A stretch of DNA of 52,123 bases from contig JAJYWB010000041.1 in NCBI GenBank assembly GCA_021791715.1, positions 1-52,123 on the forward strand. The letters are read 5' to 3'. The notes beneath the pieces are model-generated. The model made no database searches, had not been told where the DNA came from, and saw nothing but the letters and a program-made list of their open reading frames with translations. This DNA comes from Planctomycetota bacterium (GTDB taxonomy: Bacteria; Planctomycetota; Planctomycetia; Isosphaerales; Isosphaeraceae). Made by a program: the position numbers and the translations under genes. Positions 8,127 through 16,366 of the stretch are shown here, piece after piece. Each line of letters starts with the position of its first letter. The stretch's first letter is position 1.

Positions 8127-9912
8127 CATTTGGCGGGACGTTTTATCGACCGGGGGAACCCGCGCGGAATCGGCGGTTATATTCGCGGCGGAGGTCGGTT
8201 CCGAGCCGAAGGCGCTTGTCGCGCTCGTGGTGTTCACGATCGCCTCGTTGGGGTTGGGTGTGGCGGCGAATCGCTTCGTGGGTCGCGAGGCGGGTTTTTT
8301 GAAGAAGTATTTTTTGGGGAATCGATCGTTGGGGGCGTTCGCGGTGGCGCTGACCGCGGCGGTGATGAGCGGGGGGACGTTTCTCGGGTTTCCCGCGTTT
8401 GTATACGCATATGGATGGATCACGGCTTTGTGGATTGGTTCATACATGGTGGCGCCGCTGACGGTGCTGGGAGTGATGGGGAAGCGGATCGGCCGGATGG
8501 CGCGGCGGACGGGTGCGATCACGCTTCCCGATTTGTTTCGCGAGCGTTTCGGCAGTCCGACTTTGGGTTTGATCACGAGCGTGCTGGTGATGTTTTTTCT
8601 GACGTGTAATCTGATCCCCCAATTCAAGGCGGGGGGGGTGATCATGAAAAAGGTGCTTCCCGCGGCGGCGACCGATTGGGCGACGAGCCCTCCGAGCGAT
8701 GATTTAGACATTAAAGTAGACCTTGATACGGGGTACATGATCGGGCTGACGATTTTCACGGCGACGGTTACGGCGTATACGGCTTACGGCGGATTTTTGG
8801 CGGCGGTTTGGACCGATGTTTTTCAGAGCGTGGTGATGGCGATCGGCGTTTTGATTTTGTTGCCTCTTTCGCTTTGGAGCGCCGGGGGGCTCGCCGCGGC
8901 GACGGCTCGCGGGGTTCACGACGCGGGGATCGGCTACGCGTTCGGTCCCGGAGCGGGGCGGAGCTTTCACCCGATCACGCTCGCGGTTTCGTTCTTCTTC
9001 ATGTGGGCGATCACGTCGATGGGACAACCCTCGACGCTCGTGCGGCTGATGGCGTTTCGCGACACCCGCACGTTGCGTTACTCCATGATATACTTAACAA
9101 TTTATAATTTTATTATCTATGTGCCGTTGATTTTGATTTTCATCGCGGCGCGGAGCGTCGTTCCGGGGTTGTCGAAGCCCGACGAGGCGATGCCGAGCCT
9201 GGTGATCAAGCTGGCGAATCCGTATGTGGCGGGATTGATCATGGCGGCGCCTTACGGGGCCGTTATGAGCACGGTGAGCGGATTTTTGTTGATCATCGCT
9301 TCCGGGTTGACGCGCGACGTGTACCAGCGGTTTCTCAGGCCCCACGCCTCGGAGAAGGAGATCGCGCTGATGGGGCACGTCGCGACGGTCGGAGTCGGCC
9401 TTGTGGTTGCGCTTGTCGCACTCCGTCCTCCCGAGTTTCTTCAATTGATCATTATCTTTTCGAGCGCCGGGATGGCCGCGGCGTTTTTGGTTCCCGCGCT
9501 CATGGGGGTGTATTGGCGTCGCGCGACCGCGGCGGGGGCGATCGCGGCCTCGCTCGCGGGTTCGGGGGTCGTGATCGCGCTTTACGCGTTGGGGATGTTG
9601 CCGATTGAGGGAACGATCGCGGCGCGGCTTTTGCCCGCGAACCCCGATATCGGCCCCGCTTCGAGCTTTCGGCCGTATTATTTGCTCGGTTTCGACCCCT
9701 GCGTGTGGGGATTGGCGAGTTCGCTCGTCGCGGGAATCGCGGTCAGTTTGTTTACAAAGCCTCCCGACGAGGCGCGATTGTCGCTCGTGTTCGACGACGG
9801 CCCCGCCGTCGAACCGAAGTTCGATCCGCCGAAGCGAGAAGTCGAATCGCGCGGTTCGGAGGAACCGGAAGCGCCGGCCGAACCTTCGGCTACCGAACGT
9901 CGAAACGAATGA
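8119..9912 (+). CDS. sodium:solute symporter (SSS family, PanF-like context)
   Basis: About 597 residues with 12-13 hydrophobic helices. SSS-family features include the early FLGNRSLGAFAVALTAAVMS block with GGTFLGFPAFVYAYG, the TAYTAYGGFLAAVWTDVFQS helix typical of the sodium-symporter core, and MWAITSMGQPSTLVRLMAF. Uptake of a solute, perhaps pantothenate or another carboxylate, driven by Na+ is expected; the DUF997 neighbour favours the PanF branch. The start is chosen at TTG 8119, with GGAGG at 8108-8112 six bases before it and an 8-base overlap with the upstream gene, which indicates translational coupling. An in-frame ATG at 8047 would overlap the neighbour by 80 bases and gives an unlikely N-terminus. 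The C-terminal 40 residues are charged and Glu/Pro-rich. A striking rare-codon patch lies at 9083-9122. Confidence 0.9.
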   Translation: MRDIWRDVLSTGGTRAESAVIFAAEVGSEPKALVALVVFTIASLGLGVAANRFVGREAGFLKKYFLGNRSLGAFAVALTAAVMSGGTFLGFPAFVYAYGWITALWIGSYMVAPLTVLGVMGKRIGRMARRTGAITLPDLFRERFGSPTLGLITSVLVMFFLTCNLIPQFKAGGVIMKKVLPAAATDWATSPPSDDLDIKVDLDTGYMIGLTIFTATVTAYTAYGGFLAAVWTDVFQSVVMAIGVLILLPLSLWSAGGLAAATARGVHDAGIGYAFGPGAGRSFHPITLAVSFFFMWAITSMGQPSTLVRLMAFRDTRTLRYSMIYLTIYNFIIYVPLILIFIAARSVVPGLSKPDEAMPSLVIKLANPYVAGLIMAAPYGAVMSTVSGFLLIIASGLTRDVYQRFLRPHASEKEIALMGHVATVGVGLVVALVALRPPEFLQLIIIFSSAGMAAAFLVPALMGVYWRRATAAGAIAASLAGSGVVIALYALGMLPIEGTIAARLLPANPDIGPASSFRPYYLLGFDPCVWGLASSLVAGIAVSLFTKPPDEARLSLVFDDGPAVEPKFDPPKREVESRGSEEPEAPAEPSATERRNE

Positions 9913-9957
9913 TCTCGATATCGGGCGACTTAAGTACATATTGTGAGGAGAATTGTG

Positions 9958-10797
9958 ATGAAATCTTCGAATGTTTATCGAATCGCCGCGGTTCAGTTCG
10001 AGCCTCGGTTCGGCGACCGAGACGGCAATTTGGAGGCGATGATCGATCGACTGGCGACGGTCGACCGAGACGGTAAAACTCACCTCGTGGTGTTTCCCGA
10101 ATGCGCGCTTTCGGGTTACGGCTACGCGAGCCGGGCCGAGGCGATCGCGAACGCCGAGCCGATTCCGGGACCCGCGACCGAGCGGATGACGCGAGCGTGT
10201 CGCGATCACGATCTGTTCGTCGTTTTTGGATTGCTTGAACGCGACGGCGATCGACTGTTCAACGCATGCGTTTTGACGGGACCCGAGGGTGTCGTCGGAT
10301 CGTATCGAAAAATTCACATGCCTTATATCGGTGTCGATCGATTCGCCGATCCCGGGGACAGGCCGTTCGCGGTTCACGACGCCGGAGGCTTGCGCATTGG
10401 AATGCACATTTGTTACGACGGCGCTTTTCCCGAGAGCGGTCGCGTACTTTCGCTGCTCGGCGCCGATCTGCTCGTTTTGCCGACGAATTGGCCGCGGCAC
10501 GCTGAATCCGCCGCCGAGCATATGATCTCTTGCCGAGCAATGGAGAACGTCGTCTACGCGGTCGCGGCGAATCGGATCGGCGAGGAGCGCGGTTTTCGAT
10601 TCATCGGCCGCAGCTCGATCGCGGGACCTTCGGGAGAGATCCTCGCGACGGCGAGCGCCGATCGCGAAGAGATCCTCTTCGCCGATATCGACGTGACGAA
10701 GGCGCGATCGAAACGCCTGGTGCGCGTTCCGGGAGCGCACGAGGTCGATCGGATCGCCGATCGCAGACCCGATTTTTACCGTTCGTTGATCGAATAA
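9958..10797 (+). CDS. carbon-nitrogen hydrolase (nitrilase superfamily amidase)
   Basis: 279 residues, a single nitrilase-fold domain. The Glu-Lys-Cys triad is Glu48 (VFPECALSGYG), Lys118 (YRKIHMPYIGVDRF) and Cys152 (HICYDGAFPE). Hydrolyses a non-peptide C-N bond, probably an amide or carbamoyl substrate; family members include omega-amidases and N-carbamoyl amidohydrolases, and I cannot choose among them. Cytoplasmic. ATG 9958 is preferred because GAGGAG (9945-9950) lies 7 bases upstream; the in-frame GTG at 9943 would precede that site. It lies 45 bases after the symporter gene and may share its transcript, suggesting import and cleavage of the same compound (speculative). Confidence 0.9.
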   Translation: MKSSNVYRIAAVQFEPRFGDRDGNLEAMIDRLATVDRDGKTHLVVFPECALSGYGYASRAEAIANAEPIPGPATERMTRACRDHDLFVVFGLLERDGDRLFNACVLTGPEGVVGSYRKIHMPYIGVDRFADPGDRPFAVHDAGGLRIGMHICYDGAFPESGRVLSLLGADLLVLPTNWPRHAESAAEHMISCRAMENVVYAVAANRIGEERGFRFIGRSSIAGPSGEILATASADREEILFADIDVTKARSKRLVRVPGAHEVDRIADRRPDFYRSLIE

Positions 10798-10811
10798 AGC
10801 GAAGTCGTCTG

Positions 10812-10847
10812 ATGAATCCATATCATTCATTTTGAATCGATTTTTTT
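10812..10847. terminator. possible terminator between convergent genes
   Basis: Short hairpin ATGAAT (10812-10817) / ATTCAT (10825-10830) followed on the plus strand by a T-rich run ending in seven T (10841-10847). It lies between the amidase gene and the convergent coiled-coil gene. The stem is weak. Confidence 0.35.
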
Positions 10848-10892
10848 GTTATTCGAAACAAGTTCTTTGGCGATTGAGAGTTTCTCGGTGAA

Positions 10893-13874
10893 TCAGAGGA
10901 TTCGAATACCCAGCCGATAAAGCTGATCGCGGTTTTCTTCCTGGGCGGCGCGGACCGGATCGAAGGATTCGGGCGCGGATCGAGCGTGCTCCGTCGCCGC
11001 CGCCGCGGTTTCGAGCTTCCGCGCCAGATCGTCGCGCTCGGAGCGGATTCGATCGAGTTCAACGCGAATCTCGGCGAGGGAATCTTCGCGTTCCTGGCGA
11101 GCTTCCTGGATCGACCAGACGGCTTGTTCAAGCTCGGCCGCCAAACCGGCCTTTTCTCTCGCGAGCCGATCGCGATCGCGCCCAATTAGATCGACATGCT
11201 CCATTAACTTTTGATGTTCATCTTTGAGAGCCTTATGATCGGCAAGCGACGAATCTGTCGATTCGCTCGCGTTCGCGAGCCGCGTTGCGTAATCGTTCCG
11301 CTCGTTTTCGATCGCCGCGAGGCGTTCGAGTGCTCGGTCTCGTTCTGAAATGAGAACTTCTTGTTCGGAGGCGAAATCATTCCGCTCGCGTTCGATCGCC
11401 GCGAGGCGTTCGAGGGCTCGGCCTCGTTCTGAAATGAGAGCTTCTCGATCGGAGGCGAATTCGATCCGTTCATTTTCGATCGCCGCAAGTCGTTCGAGTG
11501 CTCGGTCGCGTTCTGAAATGAAAACTTCTTGTTCGGAGGCGAAATCGTTTCGTTCGCGTTCGATCGCCGCGAGGCGTTCGAGGGCTCGGTCGCGTTCCGA
11601 AACGAGCGATTCCCTCTCGGCGGTGAAATCGTTGCTTTCACGTTCGATGTTCGCGATTCGTTCGAGTGCTCGGTCGCGTTCTGAAATGAGAGTTTCTCGT
11701 TCGACGGCGAAATCATTCCGCTCGTTTTCGATCGCCGCGAGGCGTTCGAGGGCTCGGTCGCGTTCCGAAACGAGCGATTCCCTCTCGGCGGTGAAATCGT
11801 TGCTTTCACGTTCGATGTTCGCGATTCGTTCGAGGGCTCGGTCGCGTTCTGAAATGAGAACTTCTCGTTTGGAGGCGAAATCGGCGCCTTCGAGTTCGAT
11901 CGCCGTGAGGCGTTCGAGTGCTCGGTCGCGTTCGGTTGTGAGCGTTTCCTTGTCTGTAACGAGCGATTCTCGTTCGCCTCGAACGCGTTCGAGTTCGACT
12001 CGTAAACGCTCGACTTCGCTCGAGATCTCGGCGATCGACCCCTCGGCTTGCGAACGCCGCGCGTCGAGTTCGGCGCGAAGCGATTGATGCGATTCCTCAA
12101 CGTCGACGATAAACGCACTCAAACGCTCGATCTCGGCGACTTTATCGTCGCGCTCGGCGCCCAGCCGTTCGAGTTCCGTTTGCGATTGCGCATGAAGATC
12201 TTTTGCTGTACGGAAATCGTCATATAAAAGCGCGTGCTGAGATCGGAGGCCGTCGAGCTCTTCGACGAACCGCGCGTTATCGGCTGCGAGGCTTTCGGAG
12301 CGTTCTCGCGATTGAGCGAATTCGGTTCGCAGTCGATCGGATTCGCCCCGGCTCTCGGTGAGTTCGCCGAGCAATCGTTCGAGCTCTTCACGATTGTTCG
12401 CGGATTCGTTCCGAACGCGTTCAAGTTCGTCGCGCATCGCGGTGAATTCGTTTTGTAATCGGTCGGCTTCTTCTCTCGCGGCGAAGGATTCGTTTTGAAC
12501 GCGTTCGAGTTCGTCACGGGTCGAGGCGGATTCGGTTTGAATGCGTTCGATCTCTTCGCGCATCGCCGCGCATTCGTTTTGAACGCGTTCGAGTTCGTCA
12601 CGGGTCGCCGTGTAATCGTTCTGTAAGCGGTCGAATTCTTGGCGGGATCGAAGAAAATCGTCGTTCAACGCCTCGAACCGTTCGACCGCGGAACGACGTT
12701 CGGCATTAACGCGCTCGAGATCTTGATTGAGAGAGACATTCTGTTCTAAAAGTTCTTTAACGCGTTGATCGTGTTCGACGGCGAGCGATTCCAGCCGTTC
12801 GCGAGTCGCGCGGGCTTCGTCTTCAAGGCGGTCGCGATCGGCTTTGATCGAGGAGAGTTCGAGGGAACGCGAAAGCTCGGTCTGTAAGTGATTTTCAACC
12901 GCGATCGTCCGCGCCTCCTGGAATTCGCCTCGCAGTTGCATCAACTCTTCAAGCTCGGCCTGGAGCCGACGTTCGAGCCTTTCGATCTGGTGCACCGCGG
13001 TCGGTAAAGGCTGAGGAACCTGCTTAGTCGCGGGATTGAGCGATCGCGTCGGGTCTTCCCCGGGCGCGTCCGATTCGCCGCGAGGCGATGCGGCGAACTC
13101 GTCGCCGATCGATCGAGGCTCGTTGATCCTGGAATCGTCGAATCGAGCCGAATCGACGCCGACGAACTCGCGACTGTCTCCGAGTTTAATCATCGGCTTG
13201 CGCGGTTTACTCGGTTTCTTTTCAACACGCGCCGACTCCGCCTCGGGTTTGTCGGTTCGTTTCAATTCGTCGTCGCGTCGCGTCGATCTCTGTTCGATCG
13301 ATTCGGCTTGATTCGAAACCCCCTCGGATAAATCAGCGAGATTCGCATCCTTTTGGATCGATTCGGCACGAATCGAAGCGGCTTGATTCGCTTCGTTCTT
13401 TGATAAATCGATGAGATTCGCATCCTTTTGGATCGATTCGGCACGAATCGAATCGTCTTGATTCGCCTCGTTCTCTGATAAATCGACGAGATTCGCATCC
13501 TTTTGGATCGAATCGTCTTGATTCGCTTCGTTCTCTAATAAATCGGCGAGAATCGCATCCTTTTGGGTCGATTCGGCTCGATTCGTTTTCCTCTCGGAGA
13601 ATTCGCCAAGAGTCGATTCGCGTTTCTTCGACTCGATCGCGGCCGCTTGAACATCGCGCTCCGAGTTTTCGGCTTTCGAAGTGGAATCGATCGAACCGAG
13701 ATCGATCTGCTTGGAATCCTCATCGAAAACGCTCGGTTCCGCGATCACATGCGAATCCTCGGCGCGAAATACCGAATCGCATCGTTTGCACATCATCTTC
13801 CGTCCCAGATATTCGGGACGAATCTTTAATGCTTCATGACATATTGGACAAGTAATTCGAATGTGATTAGACAT
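10893..13874 (-). CDS. zinc-ribbon, long coiled-coil protein with 28-residue repeats
   Basis: 993 residues. The N-terminus is an MJ0042-type zinc ribbon (CPIC... CKRC, residues ~9-31). A Ser/Asp/Asn/Gln-rich linker with 20-25-residue repeats follows (residues ~100-190). From residue ~310 to the end it is almost uninterrupted coiled coil made of Glu/Arg heptads, with eight 28-residue (four-heptad) repeats of the type SERDRALERLAAIE. No membrane segment or catalytic motif. A structural or scaffold role is the natural guess, perhaps cytoskeletal or chromosome-associated, but no homologue with known function is recognised. ATG 13874 is preferred over a start nine codons upstream because GAGGAG (13882-13887) lies 7 bases before it. 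Confidence 0.8.
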   Translation of the reverse strand: MSNHIRITCPICHEALKIRPEYLGRKMMCKRCDSVFRAEDSHVIAEPSVFDEDSKQIDLGSIDSTSKAENSERDVQAAAIESKKRESTLGEFSERKTNRAESTQKDAILADLLENEANQDDSIQKDANLVDLSENEANQDDSIRAESIQKDANLIDLSKNEANQAASIRAESIQKDANLADLSEGVSNQAESIEQRSTRRDDELKRTDKPEAESARVEKKPSKPRKPMIKLGDSREFVGVDSARFDDSRINEPRSIGDEFAASPRGESDAPGEDPTRSLNPATKQVPQPLPTAVHQIERLERRLQAELEELMQLRGEFQEARTIAVENHLQTELSRSLELSSIKADRDRLEDEARATRERLESLAVEHDQRVKELLEQNVSLNQDLERVNAERRSAVERFEALNDDFLRSRQEFDRLQNDYTATRDELERVQNECAAMREEIERIQTESASTRDELERVQNESFAAREEADRLQNEFTAMRDELERVRNESANNREELERLLGELTESRGESDRLRTEFAQSRERSESLAADNARFVEELDGLRSQHALLYDDFRTAKDLHAQSQTELERLGAERDDKVAEIERLSAFIVDVEESHQSLRAELDARRSQAEGSIAEISSEVERLRVELERVRGERESLVTDKETLTTERDRALERLTAIELEGADFASKREVLISERDRALERIANIERESNDFTAERESLVSERDRALERLAAIENERNDFAVERETLISERDRALERIANIERESNDFTAERESLVSERDRALERLAAIERERNDFASEQEVFISERDRALERLAAIENERIEFASDREALISERGRALERLAAIERERNDFASEQEVLISERDRALERLAAIENERNDYATRLANASESTDSSLADHKALKDEHQKLMEHVDLIGRDRDRLAREKAGLAAELEQAVWSIQEARQEREDSLAEIRVELDRIRSERDDLARKLETAAAATEHARSAPESFDPVRAAQEENRDQLYRLGIRIL
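11290..11960 (-). repeat. eight 84-bp repeats inside the coiled-coil gene
   Basis: The word GCGAGGCGTTCGAG or close variants recurs at 11317, 11401, 11485, 11569, 11653, 11737, 11821 and 11905, exactly 84 bases apart each time. The unit encodes 28 residues, so frame and heptad register are kept. Near-identical DNA implies recent expansion or homogenisation. Confidence 0.93.
13325..13580 (-). repeat. 75/60-bp repeats in the linker of the coiled-coil gene
   Basis: GCATCCTTTTGG recurs at 13345, 13420, 13495 and 13555, i.e. spacings of 75, 75 and 60 bases (25, 25 and 20 codons). The encoded unit is of the form ESIQKDANLxDLSENEANQ. All spacings preserve the frame. Confidence 0.88.
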
Positions 13875-13974
13875 GCGGATTCTCCTCGGTTGTTCGCTCA
13901 AGGTCGCCGGTGATCGAATCGGTTTCGCCGAAAATGAAAAGGGATAAAAAAGCTTAACGCGCCCGCGTCAAAGT

Positions 13975-14667
13975 TCAAGGAAATTCCGGCATATGTGTTG
14001 AACGCGGATCGATTCCGGAAGCCGATCGATCCCAACCCGCCCGACCGGTTCGCGATCGAAACGCGCTCGATCGCCCGATCAAGCGTATGTAATCGATCGC
14101 GGCGGGGAAAATCGCGTTCAATCGCGCTCGAATAAGCGACGCCTTCAGAAACCGTTCGTCCGAAACCTTCTTCAAAAAGTGAAGGCTCGCTTCGAGCCGA
14201 TTTTTCGATTGATCGCGGACGGAGATCCAAAGATCGCGGATCGTCGCTTGAAGGTCGAAAACGCGAACTCCGCTCGGAATCCGGAGCGAATCGATCTTGC
14301 GAGTCTTGATGCAAAGATCGCGGATCGTCGCTTGAAGGTCGACAACGCGATCGCGGCTCGGAATCAGGGTCGAATCGATCTTGCGAGTCTTGATGCAAAG
14401 ATCGCGGATCGTCGCTTGAAGGTCGAAAACGGGTTCACTGACGCCGCTCGGAATCCGACGCGAAGCGAACTTGCGAGTCTCTTCAAGGCATGATGCTCGA
14501 AGAATCGAATCCCCTCGGTTAACGCTCGTTTCGGGGCGACGAAATAAAGGATCGACCGCGCACTTCGCGATCAAAGCCTTCAAGCCGAAGCCGTCCGCGA
14601 ACGTGCGCGACTTCGACGGTCGAACGAGGGTTCGATCCAAAAAGTTATTGAATTTATCATCATACAT
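13975..14667 (-). CDS. hypothetical protein with three 28-residue repeats
   Basis: About 230 residues, not recognised. The N-terminus (MYDDKFNNFLDRTLVRPSKS) looks like ordinary coding sequence preceded by an AT-rich leader, as for several genes here. The middle carries three copies of a 28-residue repeat with core DLQATIRDLCIKTRKIDS; the C-terminal third is basic. No signal peptide or membrane helix. The plus strand of the repeat region is also open (14179-14493), but it has no ribosome-binding site and both neighbours are on the minus strand, so I favour this strand. ATG 14667 is preferred over TTG 14673; the ribosome-binding site is weak. It could be a non-coding repeat array. Confidence 0.45.
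   Translation of the reverse strand: MYDDKFNNFLDRTLVRPSKSRTFADGFGLKALIAKCAVDPLFRRPETSVNRGDSILRASCLEETRKFASRRIPSGVSEPVFDLQATIRDLCIKTRKIDSTLIPSRDRVVDLQATIRDLCIKTRKIDSLRIPSGVRVFDLQATIRDLWISVRDQSKNRLEASLHFLKKVSDERFLKASLIRARLNAIFPAAIDYIRLIGRSSAFRSRTGRAGWDRSASGIDPRSTHMPEFP
14229..14480. repeat. three 84-bp direct repeats
   Basis: AAAGATCGCGGATCGTCGCT begins at 14229, 14313 and 14397, exactly 84 bases apart. The third copy carries an extra insertion near 14435. The sequence is unrelated to the 84-bp repeats of the adjacent coiled-coil gene, though the period is the same. Confidence 0.92.
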
Positions 14668-14875
14668 AATCAAACTTTCTTAAAATTATTAACAAGTTCA
14701 TTCGTAGAGAACGATAATCGCCTCGTTCACGCCGATCCTCGCGAAAAGCTCCGAGCGATCACGGCGAAACGTCGCGAAAGTCGCTCGTTCGGCGTTCGGT
14801 CGTCCTTGAAGAAGTTTTCAGGGGTTTCAAGCTCTGTAACGGGGCCCTCGATCTGGATTTTTACAGGTTTAACTT

Positions 14876-16315
14876 TTATGCGAGAATCTTTTTAACGACG
14901 GTTCCCGAGACGTCGGTCAGGCGTTGATCGCGGCCGCCGTGGAAATACGTGAGCCGTTTGTGATCGAAGCCGAGCAGGTGGAGGATCGTCGCGTGCAGAT
15001 CGTGCACGTGCACTTTATCATCGGCGGCGGCGTAGCCGATCTCGTCGGTCGCGCCGTGGACGACGCCTCCCTTCACACCTCCTCCGGCGAGCCACGCGGT
15101 GAATCCCTTGGGATTGTGATCGCGTCCTTTGGCGCTCTGGCTCGTCGGCATCCGACCGAACTCGCCCGACCAAACGACGAGGGTTTCATCAAGCAGGCCC
15201 CGACGTTTCAAATCGGCGAGCAACGCCGCGATCGGCCGATCGGTCTCCTCGCAATGCAACGTATGATTTTTATCGACATCGCCGTGCGCGTCCCAGTTTT
15301 GATCGTTGTGACCCCCTCCCGAGTAAATCTGGATGAACCGGACGCCGCGCTCGACGAGCCGGCGCGCCAGCAGGCACTTGCGGCCGAAATCGGCGGTTCG
15401 TTCGCTGTTGAGGCCGTAAAGCTCTTTGGTTTCGGCCGATTCGGCGGAAAGATCGACCGCCTCGGGAGCGCTCGCCTGCATCCGGAACGCGAGTTCGTAA
15501 GACGCGATCCGCGCGGCGAGTTCGCTGTCGTGCGATCGCGACGCCTCGTGCGGAGCGTTAAGCCTTGAAAGCAGATCGAGCTGCCTGCGTTGCTCGTCGC
15601 GCGTCACCGGAGGACGCGGCGAGAGATCCAGAATCGGATCCCCCTGGGTTCGAAATTGCGTCCCCTGATAGGTCGCGGGCATGTAACCCGACGACCAATT
15701 GGTGGCGCCGTTGATCGGCCCGCCGCGCGGGTCGATCAAAACGACGAAGCTCGGCAAATCGCGGTTCGATGTCCCCAGGCCGTAGCCGACCCAGCTACCC
15801 AAACACGGTTTCCCCTGAAAAACCGAGCCGGTATTCATCTGAACAATCGCCGATCCGTGGGCGAAGCTGTCGGCGTACATCGAGCGGATGATCGCCATAT
15901 CGTCGACTTGCCGAGCCAAATTGGGATACAAATCGGACACTTCGATCCCGCTTCGGCCGTACTTGTCGAAACGACGAGGCGTTCCCAACAAGGTCGCTTT
16001 GGCGACGCTTCCTTTCCGAACCTCGATATCGATCGTTTTCCCGTTTTTCTGATTGAGGATCGGCTTGGGATCGAACAAATCGACCTGTGAAGGCCCGCCG
16101 TACATGAACAAGAAAATCACATTCTTGGCTTTGGCGGGAAAGTGAGGCGTTTTGGGAGCGAGCGGATCGATCGCGAGCGGAGCGACCCCCTCGGCGCCCT
16201 CGGCTCGGCCGGCCCTGAAGCCGTCTTCGTGCAACAGCGCGCTCAGCGCCAGGCCCGTGAAACCGCAGCCCGTCCTCCAAAGAAACTCGCGTCGCGTTCG
16301 TCCGCAAGGCGTCAT
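14876..16315 (-). CDS. DUF1501 domain protein, Tat-exported
   Basis: 479 residues. The Tat signal TRREFLWRTGCGFTGLALSA (residues 7-26) is followed by the DUF1501 sulfatase-like fold: NVIFLFMYGGPSQVDLFDPK, MYADSFAHGSAIVQMNTGS, IYSGGGHNDQNWDAHGD, VVWSGEFGRMPTSQ and GRDHNP. It is exported folded, presumably to the periplasm. Planctomycete genomes carry many such pairs with PSCyt2/PSD1 proteins, several implicated in polysaccharide or sulfated-sugar use, but the reaction is not known. It starts 51 bases after the PSD1 gene and is almost certainly in the same operon as the second gene. Confidence 0.95.
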   Translation of the reverse strand: MTPCGRTRREFLWRTGCGFTGLALSALLHEDGFRAGRAEGAEGVAPLAIDPLAPKTPHFPAKAKNVIFLFMYGGPSQVDLFDPKPILNQKNGKTIDIEVRKGSVAKATLLGTPRRFDKYGRSGIEVSDLYPNLARQVDDMAIIRSMYADSFAHGSAIVQMNTGSVFQGKPCLGSWVGYGLGTSNRDLPSFVVLIDPRGGPINGATNWSSGYMPATYQGTQFRTQGDPILDLSPRPPVTRDEQRRQLDLLSRLNAPHEASRSHDSELAARIASYELAFRMQASAPEAVDLSAESAETKELYGLNSERTADFGRKCLLARRLVERGVRFIQIYSGGGHNDQNWDAHGDVDKNHTLHCEETDRPIAALLADLKRRGLLDETLVVWSGEFGRMPTSQSAKGRDHNPKGFTAWLAGGGVKGGVVHGATDEIGYAAADDKVHVHDLHATILHLLGFDHKRLTYFHGGRDQRLTDVSGTVVKKILA

Positions 16316-16366
16316 CGATCGGGCTCCGGTTCAGCGGGTTTCCAGGAAAATCAAAGAATACACAAT

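Noticed and set aside
14179..14493. Plus-strand frame across the three 84-bp repeats
   Set aside because: No ribosome-binding site, and both neighbours are on the minus strand, where an equally open frame has a more protein-like N-terminus.
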